This document shows positions 33,889-43,531 of a DNA stretch of 64,000 nt, piece by piece. The stretch's first letter is position 1; every line of letters begins with the position of its first letter. Origin of the DNA: Cryptomeria japonica (taxonomy: Eukaryota; Streptophyta; Pinopsida; Cupressales; Cupressaceae). The position numbers were made by a program, and so were the translations under genes. The stretch lies in the NCBI RefSeq assembly GCF_030272615.1, contig NC_081411.1, positions 830,694,160 to 830,758,159 of the forward strand. The letters run 5' to 3'. A model generated the notes under the pieces. The model saw only the letters and a program-made list of their open reading frames with translations, had not been told where the DNA came from and searched no databases.

Positions 33889-34419
33889 GTACCTGGTATT
33901 AAAAGAAATCTTATTTCCATTTCTGCCTTAGAAGGTAAGGGTTTGCAAATAGCATTTTCTGAAGGGAAAGTACTTGCTTGGCCTAAGAAATCTAAATTCA
34001 AATCTGCTCGTATTATTGGAAATAGATGTGATAGTTTATATAAGCTTGCAGCTAATCCAATTCAAGCTCTCATTTATGAGACCCCTGAATCATGCGAGCT
34101 ATGGCATAGAAGATTGGGTCACCTACACTTCCAAGCTCTTCCCACTCTCGGTAAAATGGTTAAAGGTATGCCTAAACTCAGTTTATCTCATGATGATGCT
34201 TGTAAAGGTTGTGCAATGGGTAAGAATGTAAAGAATCCTTTTCATAAGAGCGATAGTAGGGCTAAAGAAAGGTTAGAGCTTATTCATTCAGATTTATGTG
34301 GTCCTATGTCTATAGCATCTCCTAGCGGTTTCCTATATTATGTTATCTTCATAGATGATTTCTCTAGGAAAAAGCATGGATCTATTTTCTTAAATCTAAA
34401 GAGTCTGAAGAAGTCCTAA
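33889..34419 (+). pseudogene. GAG-pre-integrase and integrase N-terminal part of element G
   Basis: After the hAT-type insert the frame reads IKRNLISISALEGKG, then the GAG-pre-integrase block ELWHRRLGHLHFQALPTL with its His pair, CKGCAMGKN (the HHCC zinc finger), and LIHSDLCGPM with the first catalytic Asp of integrase. A frameshift near 34372, after FIDDFSRK, ends the frame. Confidence 0.85.
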
Positions 34420-34478
34420 ACAAATTTAAAGAATTCAAAGCCTTAGTTGAAAATACTATAGGAAATCGAATTAAATGT

Positions 34479-36065
34479 TTGAGGTCTAACAATGGAGGTG
34501 AATACACCTCAGGTAGTTTCTATGACTTTTGTGTTAACGCAGGAATTAAGAGGGAGTTATGTGTTCCCTACAATCCTCAGCAAAATGGAGTTGCTGAAAG
34601 AAAGAACAGGACCATTGTTGAAGCTGCAAGAGCCATGATCCATGATCAAGACTTGCAACCTTTTCTATGGGCAGAAGCATCCAAAACTGCAGTTTATATT
34701 CAAAATAGATGTCCTCATCACGCCCTAAAGGATGTGACGCCTGAAGAAGCCTTTTCAGGAATCAAACCTGACATCAGTCATCTAAGGATATTCGGAAGCC
34801 CTGTGTATGTTCATGTGCCTAAAGAAAAACGAACCAAGTTGGATCCATCTGGAAAGAAAGGCATCTTAGTGGGATACACCGAATCTTCCAAAGCCTTCAG
34901 GATCTACATTCCAAGTCAAAGGTATGTTGAGGTAAGTAGAGATGTAACTTTTGAAGAAGATATTGCTTTCAAAAGATCTAAAGGTTCATTAACCAACAAT
35001 GATGATATGGTGATTGAAAATCAAGATTCAATAGTTGATGCTAACCTTGAGATACAGGAGAAGTCTACTGACCTTCCAGATCAGGAAGTTCAGAATGACC
35101 CATCAGAACCTATGCACTCTACTGATATACCTCAGGATATTGCGGTCTGCAAGAAGAGACCACTTTGGGTTAGAAACACAATTCAGGATGCTGAAGGGTT
35201 TGCTGCTCCCAAAGGAACCTTTAGAAATAGCAAGAGATTCCAAAATCACGCCAACTACATTTCTGTGATGTGCAATATCATTGAGTCTGAACCTCACAAT
35301 ATCGAAGAAGCTATGTCCCATCATGCTTGGAAATTAGCCATGGATGAAGAGTATGGGTCTATCATCAAGAATGATGTCTGGGACATTGTACCCAGACCCA
35401 AAGGTAAGTCTATTGTTTCCTCTAAATGGTTGTTTAAAATTAAACATAATGCTGATGGTAGTATTGAAAAATATAAAGCTAGGTTTGTAGCTCGTGGTTT
35501 TTCTCAAAAGGAAGGAATAGATTATGAAGAAACCTTTGCCCCTGTTGCTAGATATACTTCTATTAGATCTATAATAGCTATTGTTGCAGCCAAAGGTTGG
35601 GAGCTGCATCAAATGGACATTAAGACAGCCTTCCTCAATGGTGTCATTGAGGAGGAAGTCTATATTGAGCAACCAAAAGGTTATGTAATCCATAAAAGAG
35701 ATTCTCATGTTTGCAGGTTGAAGAAAGCCTTATATGGGCTCAAACAGGCTCCTTGTGCTTGGTATGAAAGAATTGATAAGTACTTACTAAGTTTAGGATT
35801 TTGCAAGACTGATGTTGATGCTAACATTTACTTGAAAGTTTATAATGATGAGATGCTTATTTTAGTTTTGTATGTGGATGATTTATTTCTCACTGGTGAA
35901 AGCAAATTAATCATAAGATGTAAGAAGGAATTAGCCTCAGAATTTGAAATGAAGGACTTAGGTCTAATGCATTACTTCCTAGGGTTAGAAGTATGGCAAA
36001 GAGCTAATGAAATTTTTCTAAGTCAAGGAAAATATACTATTGATATTTTGAAAAGATTAGAATGA
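34479..36065 (+). pseudogene. Integrase core and reverse transcriptase of element G
   Basis: This is the largest frame of the element (528 aa). The integrase part shows RSNNGGEYTS, where copia enzymes have Asp as the second catalytic residue; here it is Asn. YNPQQNGVAERKNR follows, with the Glu intact. The RT part starts near residue 280 with WKLAMDEEY and has the fingers/palm blocks FLNGVIEEEVYIEQPKGY and YGLKQAPCAWYER, and the active-site LYVDDLFLTG at about 35870. In a live element the RT copies the RNA in the particle and the integrase inserts the cDNA. The frame stops at 36065 by a 1-bp loss and continues at 36070. Confidence 0.9.
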
Positions 36066-36090
36066 TAGATTGTAAACCTATGCGTACCCT

Positions 36091-36711
36091 ATGGAATCTA
36101 ACTTAAAGAAGTTAAGTGTTTCTGCAGCTAACTCTGATTTTGCAGATCCCTCTGAGTACAGGCAGTTGATTGGCTCCCTGATGTACCTAGTCAATACTAG
36201 GCCAGATATCTGTTATGCTGTGAATGCTCTCAGTCAGTTCATGAGCTTACCTAAACTTGTTCACCTAGTTGCTGCCAAGCACATTCTAAGATACCTACGT
36301 GGCACGATTGGTTATGGGCTGAAGTATTCACTTAATACCCCAATCCTCTTGGAAGGCTACTCAGATTCAGATTGGGCGGGAAGTGTCAAGGACAAGAAAA
36401 GTACTTCAAGCATCTGCTTCAACTTGGGCTCTGCAGTGATCTCTTGGGCATGTAGAAAGCAATCTTCGGTAGCATTAAGCACTACAGAAGCTGAGTACAT
36501 TGCCACATCTGTTGCATCCAGAGAAGCAGTGTGGCTTCGTAAGCTCCTTGTTGGCTTATTTGGTCAAGCTAGTGATCCTACCACCATTCATTGTGATAAT
36601 CAAAGCTGTATAAAGATGTCCGTAAATCATGTATTCCATGATCGGTCCAAACATGTGGAAACACACTATCATTTCCTTCGGGACATGGTGCAAAGAGGCG
36701 CCATTCACTAA
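36091..36711 (+). pseudogene. RT C-terminus and RNase H of element G
   Basis: The frame has YRQLIGSLMYLVNTRPDICY, then the RNase H blocks GYSDSDWAG, STTEAEYIA and CDNQSCIKM, with the catalytic Asp/Glu/Asp residues in place. A 1-bp deletion at about 36710 ends it; the last part of the protein (TDEQIADILTKPL) lies in another frame to about 36845. Confidence 0.9.
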
Positions 36712-36921
36712 AGTACATTAGCACAGATGAACAGATTGCAGACATCCTTACCAAACCTTTATCCAGAGTGAAGTTCGAATACTTCAGAGACAAACTTGGT
36801 GTTGTGGAAAACGGAACCCTGATTGAGAGGGAGCTGCAATCTCAGTGACTCTATCTGCAACACTTTGAATCATCCTTTGCTTGTGTGCAAGAATGAATTA
36901 TGTCCAATCTATGCTTGTGTG

Positions 36922-38465
36922 TGTAATGTCCCCATTTTGCGAGCATCAGAGTTTGTAAGAATTAGCCTATCATTTGACCCTCGTAGGCTAATAATTATTG
37001 ATAGAGGGCCTCGTGTGGCAGTTACTTGGTGATTAGAGACATTACTCTTCAGCTGGATTCAGGTTTTGGCCTTTGCACAGGTTTTTTGACTCAGATTGGC
37101 ACACTTACTATTTATAGTAAGTTACTATTTTGGGAGAGTCAGGGTTCCTATTAATAGAAAGACACCTGAGCAGAGCTTATTGGCAGTGTCGACCTTGATT
37201 GGGCCTTTGCAGCTATTTCTAGACTTAGTTCCACATACTTACTATTTATGGTAAGTCACTATTCGGGGTTTCTATTTTTAGACAGGCATCCAATCACATG
37301 GAGAACAGGGAGAGTCGACTCTTGGCTCAGACGGTTTAGCAATCAGACAAGTACATCAAGAGATATTAAAGTTTAAGTGACTTAAGTGATTTATTTAATA
37401 TTTAAATATTATTATAAAGTTCTAAAGTAACTTTATAATAATAAAGTCACTTTAATATAATAAAGTGCGTTAAGTGAATAATTTAATGTGGGAATAAATC
37501 TTTTATCCCACATTGGCCAAGAAAGTGTTCGAGCTCTCATAAGAAAGAATAAAAAGGGACTTAAGAGCTCATTTTATATCATCCATCCAAAGAATTGATA
37601 TTTGTTTGTTATGAACTTGGGAGAAGAAGCCAAGGGTTTCTGATTCAGTCAGCCATTGGAAAGCGACAATTCTTCAGTGTTGCAACCATTTGAGGTGGTG
37701 AAATATCCACTGAATTTGGCATTTCAGGAGAGCTTCATTCTGGAGTTCTATTTGGGCTTTAAAAAGAAGGGAAGACATCTAGGGTATGCAGATTTTCGAA
37801 TATATATCAATTGCAGACCTACAGCTTCATTTGGCAGCCATTAAAAATCAGAATTGAAGCAATCATTTCAAGATACAATTGCTGCTACAGTACCCGCGCT
37901 ACAGTAGACGCTACATTACTCGCGCTACAGTGGCGTGAATAGTGACGTGCTACAGTACTAAGAAATCAGGCATTTAATTGGCAAATTATTCGTAGCTACA
38001 GCAGGAACGTGTTTAATTGGCAGTCCATTGAAGAGTGGAGACCATCATTTGCAGCAAGCATTTTACATATCAGGTTCTCTAATTTTGCTGTCATAAGTTT
38101 TGGAAATTACATGTTATACCTTTGTAACTATTTGGTGTGAGAATAACTAATAAAAACTTCATTATGCTGCTGCCACATAATTTCTAGTTTGCATGCCAAG
38201 TGTTTGATGATTTGTCAAGCGCTGTAGTTGTTATTTTTAGTTACTTATATGCATCAAAATCAATTGGCATATCATTTCTATGACATTGTTAGTCAATCTT
38301 TCATGGTTAGAGGCATTCAAAACATTAATTGCAGTGTACAAGACCCAAACAATACAAACAGAAAACTCATAACAGCAAGTACAGACTTTGCAAGACAAGT
38401 GTTTGACAAAATTCACAAGGGTAGAAATCAATGATTTAAGGGCAAAGTTAGTAAGGGTTCTTACA
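36922..38465 (+). mobile_element. Solo LTR I (TGTAATGTCCCC family, 1544 bp)
   Basis: It starts TGTAATGTCCCC and ends GGGTTCTTACA; GTGTG is duplicated at 36917-36921 and 38466-38470. It lies in the 3' untranslated part of element G. It carries the 20-nt palindrome twice (37103-37122 exact, 37237-37256 with one change) and a 9-bp-arm hairpin at 36961-36992. A cluster of GCTACAGTA-like motifs lies at 37878-37957. No coding region or PBS. Confidence 0.85.
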
Positions 38466-38470
38466 GTGTG

Positions 38471-38672
38471 CTAGATGGATGATAGTAATTATGTAAAGAC
38501 CCACTTGTGTATTACACTTTCTATGCTTGTGTGCTAGAACCATCCTATGCTTGTGTGCTAGGTGGAAGATGTAATTCTATGCTTGTGTGCTAGATCCATT
38601 CTATGCTTGTGTGCTAGATGGAACTTTAAAGGTTCAAATTATGTATTCTCCTCTTCCCTAGTTAAGGGGGAG
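38471..38672 (+). repeat. Repeated CTATGCTTGTGTGCTAG motif and PPT of element G
   Basis: The motif occurs at about 38520, 38550, 38578 and 38605 and once more split by LTR I (36910-36921 plus 38466 on). The region ends in AGTTAAGGGGGAG, the polypurine tract, directly before the 3' LTR. Confidence 0.8.
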
Positions 38673-39353
38673 TGTTGTTTGTAACTAGGGATATATAGGG
38701 TTCGGATTGCCTTAAGGCAACATCCGAACCCTTTTAGGCCTGGGCCCTAAAGGGTAACGTGACCCCAAGACTAGGCCCAGCCCTGTCTCTCACGCTATCC
38801 TAAATAACTCACGCCACAATAATATTGGCGCCAAAACTTAAAGGAGGCTGACTTGCAAACAAGGGTTAAAGGTGCATATAAATAAAGGACATTTCACAAG
38901 TCAAACACATCAATTCAATCTCAAGCAAAAGCGAATTAGCTCAGCTGCTAAGGGGCGAATTCTCAAGGAAGAGTGCGAACTTAATTCTTAAGGAAGGGTG
39001 CGAACTTATCTAGACTTGTGCGAAATTGTCCAAGAGGACATAGGGTATTTTGATGCAGTCTTGAAGCATGCAAAAGGTGCAGATCTGATATGTAAAGACC
39101 AGATTCAAAAAAGCAAGCTAAGTATTGTACTTATGATTTTAGAGGAGAATATATAATCTGACATGTGGGTCTTTAATGCTGGGTTTTTCCTCCTTGGAGG
39201 TTTTCCCAGGGTATGTGTGTTTGTCTCCTGTTTATTTACTTCATTTCTGATTTTACTGAATGTCGGCTTATTAAAATACTACAAATCTGATTACAATCTA
39301 GGGCATAATCAAACATATAAATCTGTTTAACGAACCTAGGGTATAAAATTACA
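38673..39353 (+). repeat. 3' LTR of element G
   Basis: Direct repeat of 30966-31646, mostly transitions between the copies. Confidence 0.95.
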
Positions 39354-39358
39354 GTTAA

Positions 39359-39880
39359 TACAACCAATCCTAGGGAAGCCTAATCTGTCTATGTTATTAA
39401 TGGGAGCCACTAAGCATTATCAGCATTGCGCAAGAGTTTCACAAGCTATCCATGGTCAGTTATATCGAATTGACTCGTCCAAGGCTGATCGCACCAAGGA
39501 GAGACATGCAGGAGGATAAACGGCGCCCCTCTAACATGCCCAGTCAATATTGAATTCATCAGCAAATCGTTGTTGCCCTCAAGTTCATATATAATTCTAT
39601 TCCATAAAGTGTATTGGCTTTTGAGATAATTTATAATATGTAAGGTCAGATTATTATGTGTAAATCATCTCCTAGATTTGTAGTTTTAAAGTGTGCCATG
39701 CTAATGATATTCTGGAACTGTGCAATCATTGTCATCTGATTTAGTAATCTATGAATAATTTAAAGTTACTAGCATTGTATGTCTTCAATTTCAGAGTTTA
39801 CACTTTGCAATCAGTTTATTTTTGAACCAATGACAACAACAGTCTCAAATAGAAATAAGGATTAGGATCATTCACATCTC
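39359..39880 (+). repeat. Gypsy LTR (second part), after element G
   Basis: Continues the sequence broken at 30965 after the GTTAA duplication. Non-coding; the right end is not sharply defined. Confidence 0.4.
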
Positions 39881-39884
39881 AGGT

Positions 39885-39990
39885 TCTTTACAATGGAAGA
39901 TGCCTCTGGGAAGGAGCTGAAATCATTGATCATACCAATTTAAAAATAGCTTGCAGACAAGCAATCTTGGGAAGGGCAAACTGTCATGCC
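39885..39990 (+). pseudogene. End of a second gypsy pol with PPT
   Basis: TTTACAATGGAAGATGCC ... resembles 30425-30522 base for base in several blocks. It encodes a decayed MEDA...-type chromodomain end and then a purine-rich tract just before TGTCATGCCCCC (39989), a gypsy LTR start. Confidence 0.5.
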
Positions 39991-42900
39991 CCCTACATAA
40001 GAGATAAGACATATTACATAACAGTTTATTCCCAAATCACTACCTTATCATCATTACAAGTGTCAAATAAAGGACAGCGCTTACATGGGAAAGGAATAGT
40101 TATTTATCAAATTGGTCGGCGATTCCCTTGATTATTATTAATTATCCTCAAAACTCAAGCAAAGCGATGGTTACTTATCTAGTCGACAATCCATTGTTAT
40201 TATTAATTAACCTTAAACATAGGCAAAGCAGTGATCATGAAGGGCAATGATTGATTGCAAGGATGTAACTTTTCAAACTAAGGTTATGACACTTCCCACC
40301 TTTAAAGGTACAAAAGAAAGAAGCCTCATTTGATGAAGGGCGTCAAAGGAAATTGGATTTGTATCATTCAAAAACCCAGCAGTGATCAACAATTGGAATA
40401 AGTGTTTATCATTCAAAAGGAATATATATTGAACCAGCATATTTATAATTACCTTCAGCCATCAATACACACACACACATATATTTACTCCTTGAAAGTT
40501 GCTTTAAGGTTTATAAGAGGTATTTATTAATGTTCATTATAGCAGATTTCCATTAGCAATCTATTTTGAATTCATAGTAATATTTTGCAAATAGGAAGAA
40601 CGGCCAGCCTTCTAGATACCAAGCATGCCACCCAAAGATGGATAGACAAGAGATCCTACCATGCTTGTGGGCCGGGGAGTGTTGAGGATTAGAAATCCAA
40701 TCATGCCCCTGAGCTTGAGGGTCTTATCAAGTATGCTAACCCAAGATATATGGACCAGAGATCTTGCCATGCTTGTGGGGGACCAGAAATCCAATCATGC
40801 CCCTAGGCTTGGTCAAGGAGGATGGCCAGGCTCTAAGATGGACTGAGAGATGGAGTGGACCTGAAATCCTGCCATGCTTGTTGGTCAAAGGGTGTTAAGG
40901 ATTAGAAATCCAATCATGTCCCTAGGCTGGAGGGTCTTCTCAAGCACACCAGCCCGAGAAGGATGGATGGGAAATCTACCCATGCTCTCGCAATACAAGG
41001 ATAACTATCCTTGAGATTGTTATTCGCACATATTCCTAATGAGTTCCTAGCACAATTGACTAAAGGAATTTGACTTGATCAAAATAGTAATTATGTACAT
41101 GTATTAAATTAGATATGAATAATGAATTTATACTGTTTTAAATGTTATTATGGATTCTAATTATTTAGTGTCCTAATATGAGTTTCTAGTGATTATTGGT
41201 GTGTGCAGGCCCAAAATCAGAAATATTCCAAAGAGACCTTACAGTTGGTAATTTAATTCTAAGTCTATATTAATAAAGATAATGCAATTCTCATCATAAG
41301 TTGGAATTACTGTTTCAGGACTAAATTCAGGTAAATTCCAAAAAGGGACATTAATGGTTAAGTACCATGTAATGCTACTGCAAGTTCAATACCTACAAGT
41401 TGCAATAGATTTTCTGGTTTTGCCTTCAGATCCTATTCATTGACTTTATGGTTTATGAAGCACACATTTGTGAGTCTGAATTATCATTAAAAGATAAATG
41501 TTATTGGAGATACAGCCGAGGGCCTTCTTTAGACTATCAAATAGGAACAGTACATGAAATGTTATCTCGAGTGTCATTAGCTAAGTGCTACACATGTTAA
41601 TTTCAATTGATATTGACAAATACATGTATATATTTTTTTGTGACTTTGTAATGTTGATATGAAATTTTAATTGATATTGACATAGAGGTGCACATATGTT
41701 TTTTGAATTCATCTGTATATATGTAGTAAGAAAAATGTGGTGCTGTGCGCAGATTGTTGTGTGCATGCATGTCTTTGAGGTGATTTGGATTACTCTTTTG
41801 CTTCTTCTTGGCATCCAGATGGTAAACATTTGCTACTGTTAATCTCTTCATGACATCCAGGCATTGGGATGTTGGAAGCCTTTGAGGCTACCTTTTCTGT
41901 TCTCAAGGACCATTAAGTGTCATGCAATCTATATAACGCTTTGCAAATGGCATACTCCAATGTTTCTCAGAATTTCCAGTATAGCGGGATCTGTTTACAA
42001 TAGAGGACATATTTCCAGCACAAGAGGGCGTTTCTGGTATGGCAAAGTTTTTCCATATATTTAGGACAGCAAATTATAGATAAAACTAAAAGGAAAGGTA
42101 GCCATATTAGGTTGCAGCCAAACAATACAAGGAATGGTTTTTCCACTTACCATATATGGTGTTCAACAAGATGTGCAACCCTAACTCCCTTCAAATTTGA
42201 GCTTGTAACTCCCACTATGGAGTCATGGACCACACACCCCTTATAGATATGTGTCATTGTGTATATATAAATATTAAATATGAGAAAACTCAAAGAAACA
42301 CAAGTTTAATGCCTTTCAATTTCATAATTGAACGTCCTCAAACATTTTGAAGAGCTGCATTAAGAATATAAACATAAATAGCATCCACAGACTTAAACAT
42401 TTAACACTGAAATTGAAATTTGAGTTTTCTTAACAGGAATGCAAAAATTTTAATATCTGATTGTGATGGTATCATAAAATTTTGAAAATAATGATAAAAC
42501 TTCAAGGTCAAAGAAAACTAGAAAATCAAAAAAATACAATGGAATTTAAGCCATTGCAAAATGCTAAGCTGCAAGCACGGAGCAGCAAGCTCAATTGTTG
42601 TGATTGGAGTCTTGGACACATCACATCTATGGACCCCAAAAGCTCCCCATCCATGAAAAAATCTGAATCAGTCCTCTGCCCTCTTTTTTTGTACTTGTTT
42701 CTGTTTTCTATTTGCATGCTGCAGGATGCTGGGTACACCCTGATGTTCCCCTCAGAAAACAACCCAAGATGACCCTCAATGATCACAGGGATGCCAGAAA
42801 TTAGGAGATATCCTCGACACAGCTCCCTAACGGACCAAAATGACTCGGGGACGAATGAGCGGGATTCAAAAGATGGGGGACGTTGGGAATTGGTTTTGTA

Positions 42901-43330
42901 CTGAACCAACAGGGGATATCACCCGTGCTTCCAGATGGAAAAAGACCACTATAATTATGGCCATCTATCTGCTAGCTTGCTTTCTTTATAGATATAATAC
43001 AAAATATGTCTATAGTCATTAAAATTGATTTATTCCAGACACGAAATCTCTAGCGGTGCGGGACTTATAGTACTCTGTTTGAAAATAGAAGAAGGCATTA
43101 ATCTTCTTATCTTGATTCTCTCAATTCGGTACACCTAAGCATTTCTTTGGAATGTCAAATCACAAGAACTGTTGGGAATGCACCGTATTTAGAAGAGAAT
43201 ACATGTTCGGATGGCGACATACTTTTTGGGTTTTTTGAATCGAAGCCACTGTGATCATAAAAATAATTGGGTTTACAATTATAATAATCGGTCATTTATG
43301 GCTCTATGGTTCTGGTTCAAATGACTTGTG
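39989..43330. other. Gypsy LTR-like and unassigned non-coding DNA
   Basis: It begins with an LTR-like TGTCATGCCCCC. I could not find its end or a second copy. A CA microsatellite lies at 40467-40480 and an imperfect triplicate at 40610-40980. The minus-strand frame at 42526-42909 has no domain I recognise, although it contains no stop for 127 codons. Nothing else supportable. Confidence 0.4.
40610..40980. repeat. Three imperfect copies of a ~110-bp unit
   Basis: Each copy contains CCATGCTTG and GAAATCCAATCATG(C/T)CCCT (the latter at about 40692, 40786 and 40903). Confidence 0.7.
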
Positions 43331-43376
43331 GTTTTAGAAGTATAGTTAAACAAACCTGTTCGTCTGGAAGCTTGAA

Positions 43377-43494
43377 CGAAAACTCTCTGATAACTGCAAT
43401 GGTGTCGTTGAAGGCTTGGTCGATGAATAGTCCACGCTAATTTTCTTTGCAAGCTCCTTCACCTGCGAATCTGCCAATGCAGACTCCATTATGA
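43377..43494 (-). other. Possible orphan first exon, frame-damaged
   Basis: On the minus strand an ATG at 43494 opens MESALADSQVKELAKKISVD. About 60 bases on, the next frame reads FIDQAFNDTIAVIREFSF, which looks more protein-like than the ATG frame there, so a 1-bp loss may join them. The block ends in GAACAG followed by GTTTGT, a possible splice donor. No following exon was found down to 42.4 kb. I do not recognise the protein. It could be a captured gene fragment or a pseudogene. Confidence 0.25.
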
Positions 43495-43531
43495 TATTCC
43501 GTAGCTTCAGAGAAAAGCCTCCAGTGCTCAA

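Larger units (their letters stand above)
30966..39353 (+). mobile_element. Complete copia-type retrotransposon G
   Basis: Both LTRs are 681 bp (30966-31646, 38673-39353) with about 97% identity by eye, and GTTAA is duplicated at 30961-30965 and 39354-39358. The order PBS, gag, protease, integrase, reverse transcriptase, RNase H, polypurine tract is that of Ty1/copia. It was complete when inserted and later received a hAT-type element (32799-33888) and solo LTR I (36922-38465). Small indels and stops have broken the polyprotein at least five times, so it cannot be autonomous now. Confidence 0.92.

Noticed and set aside
42526-42909. 127-codon minus-strand frame
   Set aside because: No recognisable domain, no splice context I could defend, and neighbours are repeat-derived.
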